From: Pseudomonas arsenicoxydans
GTDB taxonomy: Bacteria; Pseudomonadota; Gammaproteobacteria; Pseudomonadales; Pseudomonadaceae
Length of the DNA stretch: 64,000 bases
Direction: 5' to 3'
Assembly: GCF_900103875.1 (NCBI RefSeq)
Contig: NZ_LT629705.1
Location: forward strand, 1,254,501 to 1,318,500
Part shown: piece by piece, positions 17,693-27,934 of the stretch
How the letters are laid out: every line of letters begins with the position of its first letter
Numbering within the stretch: position 1 is the stretch's first letter
Program-made: the position numbers and the translations under genes
Notes under the pieces: generated by a model
What the model saw: the letters and a program-made list of their open reading frames with translations, nothing else
Databases searched by the model: none
Told to the model about the DNA's origin: nothing

Positions 17693-19702
17693 CTAGCGCT
17701 TTAACATCGCGCGTATATCCGCCAATGCGGTATTGCCGCGAACGGCTTTGACCTCGACGGGCGTGTCGTCGGTGCCTTCCCAGGCCAGATCGTCCGGCGG
17801 CAACTCATCGAGGAAGCGGCTCGGCGCGCAATCGATAATCTCGCCGTATTGCTTGCGCTTGGCGGCGAAGGTGAAGGCCAGGGTCTGACGCGCCCGGGTA
17901 ATCCCGACGTAGGCCAGTCGGCGTTCTTCTTCGATGGTGTCGGCTTCGATGCTGGAGCGGTGCGGGAGGATTTCCTCTTCCATGCCCATGATGAACACGT
18001 AAGGGAATTCCAGGCCTTTGGAGGCGTGCAAGGTCATCATCTGCACACCTTCGGCGCCGTCTTCCTCTTCCTGCTGACGTTCCAGCATGTCGCGCAGTAC
18101 CAGTTTGCCGATGGCGTCTTCGACGGTCATCTCGCCTTCTTCGTCCTTCTCCAGCGTGTTCTTCAACGCTTCGATCAGGAACCAGACGTTGCCCATGCGG
18201 TAATCGGCGGCCTTGTCGCTGGAGCTGTTGGTGCGCAGCCAGTTCTCGTAGTCGATGTCCATGACCATGCTGCGCAGCGCCGAGATCGGGTCTTCCCCGG
18301 CGCACTGTTCGCGCACCTTGTCCATGAAGCGCTTAAAGCGCGACAGGCGATCGGTGAAGCGCGCATCCAGGTGTTCGCCCAGGCCGATTTCATCGGTGGC
18401 GGCGTACATCGAGATCTTGCGTTCGGTGGCGTAGTTGCCCAGTTTTTCCAGCGTGGTCGAACCGATCTCCCGGCGCGGAACGTTGATCACCCGCAGGAAG
18501 GCGTTGTCGTCATCCGGGTTCACGATCAGGCGGAAGTAGGCCATCAGGTCTTTCACTTCCTGGCGGCCGAAAAAGCTGTTGCCGCCCGACAGTCGATACG
18601 GAATCTGGTGGTGTTGCAGCTTCAGCTCGATCAGCTTGGCCTGGTAGTTACCGCGATACAGGATCGCGAAATCGCTGTATGGCCTGTCCGTGCGCAAGTG
18701 CAGGGTCAGCAGTTCCACGGCCACGCGCTCGGCTTCGGCGTCTTCGTTGCGGCAGCGGATTACGCGGATCTCGTCGCCGTGGCCCATTTCGCTCCACAGT
18801 TGCTTTTCGAATTCGTGCGGGTTGTTCGAGATCAGCACGTTGGCGCACCGCAGGATGCGGCTGGTGGAGCGATAGTTCTGCTCCAGCATGACCACTTTCA
18901 GGGACGGGTAGTCGTCCTTGAGCAGCATCAGGTTTTCCGGCCGCGCCCCGCGCCAGGCGTAGATCGACTGGTCATCGTCGCCCACCACGGTGAACTGGTT
19001 GCGCGTGCCGATCAGCAACTTCACCAGAAGATACTGGCTGGCGTTGGTGTCCTGGTATTCGTCCACCAGCAGGTAGCGGACTTTGTTCTGCCACTTTTCG
19101 AGAATGTCGGCGTGTTCCTGGAACAGCTTCACCGGCAACAGGATCAAGTCGTCGAAGTCCACCGCGTTGAACGCCTTGAGCGTGCGCTGATAGTGGGTGT
19201 AGACGATGGCGGCGGTCTGTTCTTTGGGGTTGCGTGCGTTTTCCAGGGCTTCGGCCGGCAGGATCAGGTCGTTTTTCCACGAGCCGATCATGTTCTTGAT
19301 CTCGTCGACGCCATCGTCGCCGGCGTATTCCTTCTGCATGATGTCGGTCATCAGGGCTTTGACGTCGGTCTCGTCGAAAATCGAGAAGCCCGGTTTGTAG
19401 CCCAGCCGCACGTGTTCCTTGCGGATGATGTTCAGGCCCAGGTTGTGGAAGGTGCACACGGTCAGGCCACGGCCTTCGCCGCCCTTGAGCAGGGTGCCGA
19501 CCCGTTCCTTCATCTCGCGCGCGGCCTTGTTGGTGAAGGTCATGGCGACGATGTACTGGGCGCGGATGCCGCAGTTCTGGACCAAGTGCGCAATTTTGCG
19601 AGTGATCACGCTGGTCTTGCCGGAGCCTGCACCGGCGAGCACCAAAAGAGGGCCGCCGACGTAGCTCACGGCTTCTTGCTGCCGGGGATTGAGTCGGGAC
19701 AT
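17693..19702 (-). CDS. rep: ATP-dependent DNA helicase Rep
   Basis: A 669-residue superfamily 1A helicase with all main motifs: Q-motif LNPRQQEAV, Walker A LAGAGSGKTSV, motif II DEYQDTNASQ, motif III GDDDQSIYAWRGA, motif IV EQNYRST, motif V TLHASKGLEF and motif VI AYVGITRARQ. Rep is a 3'-5' translocase that clears proteins ahead of the replication fork. Its length is that of the family. Confidence 0.96.
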   Translation of the reverse strand: MSRLNPRQQEAVSYVGGPLLVLAGAGSGKTSVITRKIAHLVQNCGIRAQYIVAMTFTNKAAREMKERVGTLLKGGEGRGLTVCTFHNLGLNIIRKEHVRLGYKPGFSIFDETDVKALMTDIMQKEYAGDDGVDEIKNMIGSWKNDLILPAEALENARNPKEQTAAIVYTHYQRTLKAFNAVDFDDLILLPVKLFQEHADILEKWQNKVRYLLVDEYQDTNASQYLLVKLLIGTRNQFTVVGDDDQSIYAWRGARPENLMLLKDDYPSLKVVMLEQNYRSTSRILRCANVLISNNPHEFEKQLWSEMGHGDEIRVIRCRNEDAEAERVAVELLTLHLRTDRPYSDFAILYRGNYQAKLIELKLQHHQIPYRLSGGNSFFGRQEVKDLMAYFRLIVNPDDDNAFLRVINVPRREIGSTTLEKLGNYATERKISMYAATDEIGLGEHLDARFTDRLSRFKRFMDKVREQCAGEDPISALRSMVMDIDYENWLRTNSSSDKAADYRMGNVWFLIEALKNTLEKDEEGEMTVEDAIGKLVLRDMLERQQEEEDGAEGVQMMTLHASKGLEFPYVFIMGMEEEILPHRSSIEADTIEEERRLAYVGITRARQTLAFTFAAKRKQYGEIIDCAPSRFLDELPPDDLAWEGTDDTPVEVKAVRGNTALADIRAMLKR

Positions 19703-19896
19703 GCGTAGTCAGGGAGTCATTTATGAAATGGGCCGGCATTTTAACAGGCTCAGCGAATTGTGCTGCTCTCTCCGACTTGTGACGTACTGCGCTATCTCTA
19801 TTTGCCGGTTTTGATACTTTCAAGCAGGATGCGCGGTGAATTTGCGGCTAATGTTCGTATTCCAGACACAAAGCCTCGCTTGATAACTGATGTCAT

Positions 19897-19917
19897 TTGG
19901 TCATTGGTCATTGGTTA
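19897..19917. repeat. Three tandem 7-bp repeats upstream of the GGDEF/EAL gene
   Basis: TTGGTCA, TTGGTCA and TTGGTTA stand in direct tandem in the 269-bp spacer between the divergent rep and GGDEF/EAL genes, which otherwise shows no gene. The one-turn-minus spacing is compatible with a regulator site but proves nothing. Confidence 0.4.
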
Positions 19918-19971
19918 GCAGCGCGGCATAATGCCTGCCGCCTACATCTTTGCAGAGTCTAGGGAGCTAGC

Positions 19972-21645
19972 TTGTCTACGCCTGTCGAACCCTTGCGTTT
20001 GCTGCTACTGGCCGAAGAGCCAGCGTGGGCAGCGTTGTTGCGCGAGTGTCTGGCTCCGATGGGGAGCTCGGCCGTGCTCATCAGCGCTCCGAGTTGGGAC
20101 TCGGTCAGCAGTCTGTTCGATGACAACCGCGGTGCGGTGTTGTTGACGATTCCTGCCCTTCAGCCTGCGCCCGGCCGTTGTAACCTGCCGACGGTGTTGC
20201 TGCTCGAGCACGAGCCGACGTCGCCGCCCGATGGCGTGAGCGACTGGCTGGTGCGCGATCATCTCGATCCCGGCATGCTGCGCCGTTGCTTGCGCCACGT
20301 GCGTGAGCGCGGTGTGCTGGAAAACACGTTGCAGCGTCTGGCCGAGCAAGACCCGCTCACCGGCATCGCCAACCGTCAGGGTTTCCAGACCTTGCTGGCA
20401 GCGCGTCTGGCGGAAAACGACGGCCGCGGCGTGGCCCTCGGTCACCTGGATCTCGACAATTTCCGTCACGCCAACGATGCCCTCGGTCATCAGGCCGGCG
20501 ACCGGTTGATCCTGCAAGTGGTCGCGCGCCTGAAAAGTCAGCTTGAGGCCGGCGATCAACTGGCGCGACTGGGCAGCGACGAATTCGCCCTATTGATCGA
20601 CACCCGTCGTGCGCCGCAACGCGCCGAATGGATGGCCGAACGCATCACCGAAGCCCTGGCCGAGCCTTACTGGGTCGATGGCGAAAGCCTGTTGATCGGT
20701 TCCAGCCTGGGCATCGCCCATGCGCGGGCTCAGGCAGGCGCCGACCCTCTGATGTGGCACGCGCACATCGCCATGCAGCAAGCCAAAAGCACTCAGGGCT
20801 GCACCTTTCATATCTTTAACGAACGCATCAACCGCAACGCCCGCAGCATGGCCGATCTCGAAAGCGAGCTGCGCCGGGCCTTGCGTCGTGACGAACTGGA
20901 GCTGCATTACCAGCCACGCCTGAACCTTGAGGACGGCAAAATCGTCGGCCTCGAAGCCCTGGTGCGCTGGCGCCATGCCGAGCGTGGTTTGCTGGCGCCC
21001 AGCGAATTCGTGCCGCTGGCCGAGCAAAGCGGTTTGATCGTGCCGCTTGGTTACTGGGTGATCTCCCGCGCCCTGCGCGACATGCAAGCCCTGCGCGAGC
21101 TCGGTTTGCCGGCGTTGCACATGGCGATCAACCTGTCGTTCCGTCAGTTCCAGGACAGCCAATTGTTGTCGACCCTGAGCCGGCTGATTGCCGAGCGCGG
21201 CGTCGAGGCGCAATGGCTGGAGTTTGAGCTGACCGAAACCGCGGTGATGCGCCGCAGCGATCTGGTGAAGCAGACCATGGATGCCCTCGGGCGACTGGGC
21301 GTGCGCTTCTCTCTGGATGACTTCGGCACCGGGTTCTCGTCCTTCGTGCACCTCAACAGCCTGCCGATTGCCTTGCTCAAGGTCGACAAAAGCTTTGTCG
21401 GCGGCATGGAAGAACGTGAAGAGAATCGCAAACTGGTCCACGCGATGATCAACCTGGCGCACAACCTCAATCTTGAAGTGGTGGCTGAAGGCGTGGAAAC
21501 GCCAGAACAACTGGATTTGTTGCGTGGGTTTGGTTGCGATCAGGTGCAGGGTTACCTGATCAGCAAGCCGCTGCCACTGACGGAACTGGTTGAGTATTTG
21601 ACGTTTGACTGCGACCAGCAGCCGGCGCTGGGTGTCGTGAGCTAA
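19972..21645 (+). CDS. GGDEF/EAL cyclic-di-GMP protein (ProE-like)
   Basis: A 557-residue soluble protein: an N-terminal receiver-like region (1-115), a GGDEF domain (about 120-285) with degenerate site RLGSDEFALL, and an EAL domain (about 300-545). The EAL domain keeps EALVRW, NLSFRQF, ELTET, DDFGTGFSS, KVDKSF and EGVET, so it is expected to be an active c-di-GMP phosphodiesterase. The P. aeruginosa protein at this position (PA5295, ProE) is a known phosphodiesterase. It starts with TTG after AGGGAG. Confidence 0.9.
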   Translation: MSTPVEPLRLLLLAEEPAWAALLRECLAPMGSSAVLISAPSWDSVSSLFDDNRGAVLLTIPALQPAPGRCNLPTVLLLEHEPTSPPDGVSDWLVRDHLDPGMLRRCLRHVRERGVLENTLQRLAEQDPLTGIANRQGFQTLLAARLAENDGRGVALGHLDLDNFRHANDALGHQAGDRLILQVVARLKSQLEAGDQLARLGSDEFALLIDTRRAPQRAEWMAERITEALAEPYWVDGESLLIGSSLGIAHARAQAGADPLMWHAHIAMQQAKSTQGCTFHIFNERINRNARSMADLESELRRALRRDELELHYQPRLNLEDGKIVGLEALVRWRHAERGLLAPSEFVPLAEQSGLIVPLGYWVISRALRDMQALRELGLPALHMAINLSFRQFQDSQLLSTLSRLIAERGVEAQWLEFELTETAVMRRSDLVKQTMDALGRLGVRFSLDDFGTGFSSFVHLNSLPIALLKVDKSFVGGMEEREENRKLVHAMINLAHNLNLEVVAEGVETPEQLDLLRGFGCDQVQGYLISKPLPLTELVEYLTFDCDQQPALGVVS

Positions 21646-21657
21646 ACGCGAACAACG

Positions 21658-21683
21658 GTGGGAGCAAGCGGGCTCGCTCCCAC
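21658..21683. repeat. Single REP hairpin
   Basis: GTGGGAGCAAGCGGGCTCGC followed by TCCCAC: one palindromic REP arm between the convergent GGDEF/EAL and MATE genes. Confidence 0.8.
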
Positions 21684-21690
21684 AAGGACG

Positions 21691-23091
21691 TCATTCGGTC
21701 TGAATGGCCTCGAAACGCTGCGACGCAGGCTCGCGCCGAATCATCCCTTTCATCTTCCACTCGAACGCCAGCGTCAGACTCACCGCCGCACACGCCAGGC
21801 CCAACGCCAACCCCCACCAGACGCCCGTTGGCCCCCAGTTCAAGTTGAACGCCATCCACCATGCGGCCGGTGCCCCGATCAGCCAATAGCAACCGAGCCC
21901 GACCAGAAAGGTGGTCTTGGCGTCCTTGAGCCCGCGAATGCAGCCCATGGCGATGGTTTGCGTACCGTCGAACAGTTCGAACCATGCGGCGACCGCCAGC
22001 AGGCTCACAGCCAGTTCAATCACGGGACGGAACGCCGGGTCGTTGTGGTCCAGGAACAGGCCGATCAACTGATTCGGCAGGAACCAGAAGACCATCGCAA
22101 ACCCCAGCATCGCTGCTGCGCCAAAGGCAATCCCGACCCGGCCGGCCAGCCGCGCATCCAGCAACTGTCCGGCACCGTAATGCTGGCCGATGCGCATGGT
22201 GATCGCATAAGAAAGCCCCGCCGGAATCATGAACGCGACCGAGACGATTTGCAGGGCGATCTGGTGTGCGGCCAGCTGCGTGCTGCCCATGGTGCCCATG
22301 CACAGCGCCGCGAATGCAAACAACCCGACTTCCACCGCGTAAGTGCCGCCGATGGGCAGGCCGAGGCGCCACAGCTCTTTCAAGTACTGACGGTTGGGCC
22401 GCGACAGGCCCTGGCGCAGCGGATAAGCGTCGTAGGCTGGATGCCGACGGATGTGCAGCGCCAGCGCCACGGCCATCAGGTTGGCGACAATGGCCGTGAC
22501 CAGGCCGATGCCCATCAGGCCCAGTTTTGGCAGGCCGAACATGCCGGTGATCAACGCATAGTTGAGCAGGAAGTTGGCCACGGTACCGCCCAGGCTGATG
22601 ACCATCACCGGCGTCGCCCTGCCGATGGCGCTGGTGAATCCGCGCAAGGCCATGAAGCTCAGGTAGCCGGGTAGGGCAAAAGGCAGGATCAGCAAGAACT
22701 GGCCGGCGGCGTGGACGTTGGTTTCGGTCTGGCCAAACAGCAGCAACACCGGTTTGAGGTTCCACAGCAGCAACCCGGCCACCAGCGCCATCAGCCAGGC
22801 CAGCCACAACCCGGCCTGTGTCAGTCGCGCAGCACCGACGATATCGCCGGCGCCCTGACGGATCGCCACCAGGGTGCCGACGGCGGCGATCACGCCGATG
22901 CAGAAGATCGACACAAACGAATACGTCGCCGCGCCCAGGCCGCCACCGGCCAGCGCTTCAGGACTCAGGCGCGCCATCATCAAGGTATCGGTGAGGACCA
23001 TCAGCATGTGCGCCAACTGCGAGGCAATCAACGGCCCCGCCAGCCGCAGGATGGCCCAGAGTTCGGTACGTGCTGGATGCTGCATGATCAT
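21691..23091 (-). CDS. MATE-family multidrug efflux transporter (NorM/PmpM-like)
   Basis: A membrane protein of about 466 residues with 12 predicted helices in two MatE repeats; the first begins LRLAGPLIASQLAHMLMVLT, and the middle contains GLPIGGTYAVEVGLFAFAAL. NorM-type pumps expel cationic drugs using Na+ or H+ gradients; the P. aeruginosa orthologue at this place is PmpM, which exports fluoroquinolones and quaternary ammonium compounds. The start is ATG 23091 or six bases downstream; both have weak ribosome sites. Confidence 0.9.
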   Translation of the reverse strand: MIMQHPARTELWAILRLAGPLIASQLAHMLMVLTDTLMMARLSPEALAGGGLGAATYSFVSIFCIGVIAAVGTLVAIRQGAGDIVGAARLTQAGLWLAWLMALVAGLLLWNLKPVLLLFGQTETNVHAAGQFLLILPFALPGYLSFMALRGFTSAIGRATPVMVISLGGTVANFLLNYALITGMFGLPKLGLMGIGLVTAIVANLMAVALALHIRRHPAYDAYPLRQGLSRPNRQYLKELWRLGLPIGGTYAVEVGLFAFAALCMGTMGSTQLAAHQIALQIVSVAFMIPAGLSYAITMRIGQHYGAGQLLDARLAGRVGIAFGAAAMLGFAMVFWFLPNQLIGLFLDHNDPAFRPVIELAVSLLAVAAWFELFDGTQTIAMGCIRGLKDAKTTFLVGLGCYWLIGAPAAWWMAFNLNWGPTGVWWGLALGLACAAVSLTLAFEWKMKGMIRREPASQRFEAIQTE

Positions 23092-23263
23092 CACGCTCGT
23101 CTATCGAAGAGAAAAAGGAAACCCCAGGGAAATCAGGAGAACGCCGATTCTCGGCGCTTCACGGGAATTGCACAAAGGGATAAAAAGGATGGGTGGCATG
23201 AGTCAAACTCATGCTGGCAGATTTCTGCTAACGTTGCCTAACCGCGCTTCAGGAGCTTTTCCG

Positions 23264-24184
23264 ATGTCCCGTCGTCTTCCACCCTTGTATGCCCTGCGCG
23301 CATTTGAAGCGGCGGCGCGGCACAGCTCGTTTACCCGTGCGGCGGAAGAGCTGTCGATCACCCAAAGTGCGGTCAGTCGGCATATTCGTACACTCGAAGA
23401 GCATTTCGCCTGTCGTCTGTTTCACCGCAGCGGACGCAACCTGCAATTGACCGAGTCGGCGCGGCTGATCCTTCCTGGCATTCGCGAAGGCTTTACCGCG
23501 CTGGAACGTGCCTGCAATACCTTGCGCGCCGAAGACGACATCCTGCGTATGAAAGCTCCGTCGACGCTGACCATGCGCTGGCTGCTGGCCCGGCTCAGCC
23601 GTTTTCGGCATCTGCAACCGGGCAACGAGGTGCAACTGACCAGCGCCTGGATGGACATCGACTCGGTGGACTTCAATCACGAACCGTTCGACTGCGCCGT
23701 GATCCTCAGCAACGGACATTTCCCGCCGGACTGGGAGGCGACGCGGTTGTTTCCAGAAGAGTTGATTCCCGTGGGGGCGCCGAATCTGCTGAAGGATCAG
23801 CCGTGGGACGTTGCGCGTCTGGCCAGCACCGAACTGCTGCACCCGACGCCGGACCGCCGAGACTGGCGCACGTGGCTTGTGCGCATGGGCCTGGATGATC
23901 AGGTGTCGCTCAAGGGCGGGCAGGTATTCGACACACTGGAGCTGGGCATGATCGCGGCAGCCCGAGGTTACGGTGTGTCCATGGGCGATTTGTTGATGGT
24001 GGCGGAGGATGTCGCGCAGGGTCGTCTGAGTCTGCCGTGGCCGACCGCAGTGGCCAGCGGTGAGAATTATTACCTGGTCTGGCCGAAAACCCGTCCGGGA
24101 GGTGAACGTTTGCGCCGCCTCAGCGATTTCCTGCTCGGGGAGGTCCGGGCCATGGATTTACCGGATGTCGAGCGCCTGAGCTGA
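23264..24184 (+). CDS. LysR-family transcriptional regulator (GcvA-like)
   Basis: A 306-residue LysR regulator. The N-terminal helix-turn-helix reads LYALRAFEAAARHSSFTRAA, ITQSAVSRHIRTLEEHFACR, and the C-terminal effector domain covers about 90-300. The WMDIDSVDFNHEPFDCAVIL and HPTPDRRDWRTWL patterns are like GcvA-type regulators. The ATG has an AGGAG site 9 bases upstream. It is divergent from the MATE gene, as in P. aeruginosa, and may control it. This is the last backbone gene before the accessory region. Confidence 0.9.
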   Translation: MSRRLPPLYALRAFEAAARHSSFTRAAEELSITQSAVSRHIRTLEEHFACRLFHRSGRNLQLTESARLILPGIREGFTALERACNTLRAEDDILRMKAPSTLTMRWLLARLSRFRHLQPGNEVQLTSAWMDIDSVDFNHEPFDCAVILSNGHFPPDWEATRLFPEELIPVGAPNLLKDQPWDVARLASTELLHPTPDRRDWRTWLVRMGLDDQVSLKGGQVFDTLELGMIAAARGYGVSMGDLLMVAEDVAQGRLSLPWPTAVASGENYYLVWPKTRPGGERLRRLSDFLLGEVRAMDLPDVERLS

Positions 24185-24235
24185 ATCGATAGAGCCCCAG
24201 TGTTAGAGGCCTTGAGCCATATCCTCGTTTTTTAC

Positions 24236-24262
24236 TCAAGTATTCAGGTTTGCCGCCGAATA
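24236..24262 (+). promoter_or_regulatory. Sigma28 (FliA) promoter of the chemoreceptor gene
   Basis: TCAAGTAT, exactly 11 bases, then GCCGAATA. This fits the FliA consensus TAAAGTTT-N11-GCCGATAA in spacing and in most positions. It lies about 100 bp upstream of the chemoreceptor start. Confidence 0.7.
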
Positions 24263-24364
24263 TCTGCAGATGGAACCTTCGTGCAGGTTCGTTGCAATTC
24301 CCTTTGAATATTGCCGAGTGTGCATCGTGATCAGGATGATCCGGTCGCTCAGCCAGGAGCTGTC

Positions 24365-26341
24365 ATGTCTCAACCCCGTGCCCGGATCGCCTCACAGCTA
24401 GGTCTTGCGCTCGCCGTGATTCTGGCGATTGTCATCACTGGCAGTACCGTATTCGCCCTGCGTTCGCTGGACAGTGCCAACCTCGCCACCCGCGAGGAGC
24501 ACCTGGCCAGCGAAGCCCGGTTGCTGGCTGACCAATTGAGCACCTTTCACGGCACGTTGCGTGAAAGCACCCAGCGTCTGGCCGGCCTGTTCGAGAAACG
24601 CTTCAGTGCGGGTCTGAACTTACACCCGGATGAGCCGGTGACCGTGGCGGGCACGCAGACACCGGGCTTGCACCTGGGCAGCGAAGTGTTGAACAACAAC
24701 TTCAAGGAAGTTGACGAGTTCAAGCAAATGACGGCGGGCGTCGCGACGGTGTTCGTGCGCAGTGGCGAAGACTTTGTACGGGTCAGTACCTCCCTGACCA
24801 AGCAGGATGGCAACCGGGCCATCGGCACCTTGCTGGATCATGCCAACCCGGCCTATGCGCGGTTGATGGCGGGGCAGAGCTACGTCGGCCGCGCCTTGCT
24901 CTTTGATCGCTCCTACATGACTCAGTACACCCCTGTACGCGACAGCAGCGGCAAGGTGATTGCCGTGTTATTCGTGGGGTTCGATTACACCGATGCGCAG
25001 AATGCGCAGTTTGAGAACCTCAAACGCTTCCGCATCGGCCAGACCGGTTCCCTGGCGCTGCTGGATGAGCAGAACAAGTGGCTGGTTCCGATTGCGGGCG
25101 TGCAGGCGCTTGATAAAGCAGTCCCGGCCATCACCGGCCTGGCGAAAACTCAGGGCAAGGGCGATTTCTGGAGCGACAAGTCTGAAGACTTCTACAGTGT
25201 GGCCGTGCCGTTCGACGGCGGCCCATGGTCGGTGGTGGCGAGCATGCCAAAAACCGAAATCAGCGCCGTGACCTGGAGCGTTGGCATTCAACTGGCGATC
25301 GGCAGTCTGCTGGCGACGCTGATTGCCGTGGGTTCGGCGGTCTGGTTGCTGCGCAGCAAACTCGCGCCGCTGGGCGATCTGGTGCGCCAGGCTGAAGCGC
25401 TGGGCGCCGGTGATCTGAGCGTGCGCCTGAACGTGTCGAGCAATGACGAGATCGGTCAACTGGCTCGCGCCTTCAACCAGATGAGCCAGGCGTTGTCGAC
25501 GATGGTCGAGCACATCCGCAAGGCCTCGGGCGAGGTCAACAGTCGTGCCCAGGCCTTGTCCGGCCTGTCCGGCGGTGCGTATGAAGGGATGGAGCAGCAG
25601 TCCGGCGAAATCACCAGCATGGCCGGTGCCGTGGAAGAATTCAGCGCCACGTCCCTGAACATTGCCGACAACATGGGCAGCACCCAGCGCCTAGCGCAGG
25701 AAAACGCACAGCAAACCCAGATTGGTCGCACGTCGATGGACGAAGCGTCCTCGTCTCTGGAGCAAATCGCTGGCGCCTTGAACAGCACCGCCACCGTGAT
25801 CAACACCCTCGGTCAGCGCTCCCAGGAAATCGGCGGCATCGTTGGCGTGATTACCTCGATCGCCGAACAAACCAACCTGCTGGCGTTGAACGCGGCCATC
25901 GAAGCGGCCCGTGCCGGCGAGCAGGGTCGCGGCTTTGCGGTGGTGGCCGATGAGGTGCGCAACCTGGCTTCACGCACTCGCCAGGCCACCGATGAAATTT
26001 CCGGGATGATTCAAAGCATCCAGCAGGAAACCGGCAACGCGATCAGCACCATGGAGCAAGGCAACCTGTTAATGCAGGAAGGCCTGTCGCGTAACGCCAA
26101 CGTGGCCTCGGCCCTGGCGCGCATCGACGAGCAGAGCCGCTCGGCCGGCGAGCAATTCGCGGCGATCACCACGGCGACTCAGGAACAGAGCAGCACCGCG
26201 ACCTTGCTCAGCAGCAACCTGCAAAGCATTGCGCTGGCCAACAGCGAGCAGCGTGAAGTGGTGTCGAACCTGGCCGTTACCGCCAAAGAGCTGGAGAAGC
26301 TGGCGGCTGACTTGCGGCAAGAGGTTGACCGGTTTCGTTGA
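24365..26341 (+). CDS. Methyl-accepting chemotaxis protein with periplasmic Cache-type sensor
   Basis: A 658-residue chemoreceptor. Membrane helix 1 is at about 15-35, a large periplasmic sensor of Cache_3-Cache_2 type follows (about 40-310, with [20 protein letters not shown] and [11 protein letters not shown]), then helix 2 (about 300-330), a HAMP domain and a signalling domain with the conserved hairpin tip [20 protein letters not shown] and [21 protein letters not shown] 24365 has an AGGAGCTG site. The ligand is unknown; similar sensors bind small organic acids. A FliA-type promoter upstream ties it to the flagellar regulon. Confidence 0.92.
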   Translation: MSQPRARIASQLGLALAVILAIVITGSTVFALRSLDSANLATREEHLASEARLLADQLSTFHGTLRESTQRLAGLFEKRFSAGLNLHPDEPVTVAGTQTPGLHLGSEVLNNNFKEVDEFKQMTAGVATVFVRSGEDFVRVSTSLTKQDGNRAIGTLLDHANPAYARLMAGQSYVGRALLFDRSYMTQYTPVRDSSGKVIAVLFVGFDYTDAQNAQFENLKRFRIGQTGSLALLDEQNKWLVPIAGVQALDKAVPAITGLAKTQGKGDFWSDKSEDFYSVAVPFDGGPWSVVASMPKTEISAVTWSVGIQLAIGSLLATLIAVGSAVWLLRSKLAPLGDLVRQAEALGAGDLSVRLNVSSNDEIGQLARAFNQMSQALSTMVEHIRKASGEVNSRAQALSGLSGGAYEGMEQQSGEITSMAGAVEEFSATSLNIADNMGSTQRLAQENAQQTQIGRTSMDEASSSLEQIAGALNSTATVINTLGQRSQEIGGIVGVITSIAEQTNLLALNAAIEAARAGEQGRGFAVVADEVRNLASRTRQATDEISGMIQSIQQETGNAISTMEQGNLLMQEGLSRNANVASALARIDEQSRSAGEQFAAITTATQEQSSTATLLSSNLQSIALANSEQREVVSNLAVTAKELEKLAADLRQEVDRFR

Positions 26342-26358
26342 GGCGGCCGAAGCAGCTA

Positions 26359-26424
26359 TCGCGAGCAGGCTCCACACTGGATTTGTGAACAACACATATC
26401 CTGTGGGAGCGAGCCTGCTCGCGA
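26359..26424. repeat. REPIN with a damaged left arm
   Basis: The right arm is intact (TGTGGGAGCGAGCCTGCTCG). The left arm reads TCGCGAGCAGGCTCCACA and has lost about five bases (CGCTC/CCC region) compared with intact arms. It sits between the chemoreceptor and the end of the operon of VWA and srf-like genes. Confidence 0.8.
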
Positions 26425-26455
26425 TTGGCCTCACCTCAATCCTCAAGTCGAGCGA

Positions 26456-27877
26456 TCAATCACACTTGGCATTACTCGACACTTCCTTCGTCGCCTGTTT
26501 CAACTGGCTACCCAGCTCAGCCGCATTGGTGCTGCTGTAAACTCGGCCACCGGTATTTTCAGCGATGCAACGTGACGGGCCACCGGTGCCGATTTTCACT
26601 ACGTTGACCCGCAGGCGTGGTTGTTCCCTGGCGATGCGACGGGATACCGCGCAGGCGTCTTTATTGCAACCGTCCTCGCCGTCGACGAACATCACGATCA
26701 CTGCATCGTTATTGCGCCCGTCGACCTTGCTGGCGGCGTAGGCCAGGCTGTCGGCCAGTGGTGTGCCATCGTTGGGAACCAGGCCGCGAATCCCGTTGAT
26801 CAACCGCGGGCGGTCGCCAAGCTTGAACACGCCCTGGTCCGGTGTTCTTTCGCAACCGGCGAAGGTGATCAGGCGCGTGTCGATTTTCGGGTCCAGCCCA
26901 TTGATCATGCCGGCCAGCGATTCCTTGGCGACGTCCATGCGGCTGGGCTTGGCGAAGATCTGCATGGTGCGGTTCGGGTCCAGGTACTTGTTCATCTCAT
27001 TGCCGAAGAACCAGTCCTCGTCGGCTTTCACCGACTTGATGTTCAAATCCATCGAGCCCGAAGTGTCGAGTACCACCACAAATTGCGGGGGCACGGCATC
27101 CGGCGCTTTTTTACGGCACGCGTAGTTGTCCAGCGTCGGGGCTGGAGGTGGCGGAGGTGGCGGCGCGACCGGTTTTGGTGGTGGGACCGGCTTGGGCGGC
27201 GGCACTGGTTTTGGTTCGGGCACCGGTTCTGGTTCCGGGGCAGGCTCCGGTTCCACGACAGGCTCGGGAGCCGGTTCAACCGGTTTCTCCACCGGTTTCT
27301 CCACAGGCGTCACCACCGGCGCTACCGGTGGAACCACGACCACCGGCTCACGGTGCAGGAACCACCAGAGCCACAGCGCCAGAAGCAACAACAGCAGCGC
27401 CAGCAGGGCCGCCGCGATCCACCAGCCACGGCGCGAAGGCGGTACGACCGGCACGACCGGAACCACCGGCGGCACGACTGGTTTGGGCGGACGCTGGTTC
27501 CAGCGCACCACCAGCGGCTCACCATTGAGGCTGTAAAGCTTGTCCAGTTCGGGCGTGCCGAGCAGGCTGCGCAGGTCTTGCGCTTCCGTCGGTTGACCGC
27601 GTTTTTGCAGTTCGTCCGCCAGCTGTCCGAGGGACGTCTGACGCACTTCATAGGTTTCCAGCAAGCGTCGTTGCGCGTCCTCGTTGAGGTCGGCGTAGGG
27701 CGTGGGTTGGCCACCCAGTTCGGTCCACCATTCCAGCACGTCACCGCTGCCCATTCGCGGAATGGCGAAGAGACTGGCGACGGTCGGCGGAAAGTGTTTC
27801 TGGATGAGGGCGACTTTGGCTTGCAGCGCACTCATCCCCTCCGGTGTGGCTTGCGCATCCCTGATGACCCGCTGCAT
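26456..27877 (-). CDS. Bitopic proline-rich VWA-domain protein (last gene of the srf/tag-like operon)
   Basis: A 473-residue protein in four parts. Residues 1-130 form a cytoplasmic domain resembling that of the SrfA-like protein at the other end of the operon. A membrane helix follows at about 152-174. A linker rich in Pro, Val, Glu and Lys spans 175-248. The last part is a periplasmic von Willebrand factor A domain (264-470) with an intact metal site: DTSGSMD (270-276), NDGTPLADSL and MFVDGEDGC. Several paired cysteines suit an oxidising compartment. VWA domains bind protein partners through a metal ion. It follows a coiled-coil lipoprotein gene by 57 bases. Confidence 0.8.
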   Translation of the reverse strand: MQRVIRDAQATPEGMSALQAKVALIQKHFPPTVASLFAIPRMGSGDVLEWWTELGGQPTPYADLNEDAQRRLLETYEVRQTSLGQLADELQKRGQPTEAQDLRSLLGTPELDKLYSLNGEPLVVRWNQRPPKPVVPPVVPVVPVVPPSRRGWWIAAALLALLLLLLALWLWWFLHREPVVVVPPVAPVVTPVEKPVEKPVEPAPEPVVEPEPAPEPEPVPEPKPVPPPKPVPPPKPVAPPPPPPPAPTLDNYACRKKAPDAVPPQFVVVLDTSGSMDLNIKSVKADEDWFFGNEMNKYLDPNRTMQIFAKPSRMDVAKESLAGMINGLDPKIDTRLITFAGCERTPDQGVFKLGDRPRLINGIRGLVPNDGTPLADSLAYAASKVDGRNNDAVIVMFVDGEDGCNKDACAVSRRIAREQPRLRVNVVKIGTGGPSRCIAENTGGRVYSSTNAAELGSQLKQATKEVSSNAKCD

Positions 27878-27934
27878 GACGACGATTCCTGAAAAAGGTG
27901 CTGGCCTCCATCGGGAGGCCTGCGGGGTGAAAAG

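Noticed and set aside
17849..19708. 619-codon open frame on the plus strand
   Set aside because: It lies entirely antisense to rep and is a mirror of GC-biased codon use; its translation is valine- and histidine-rich with no domain.
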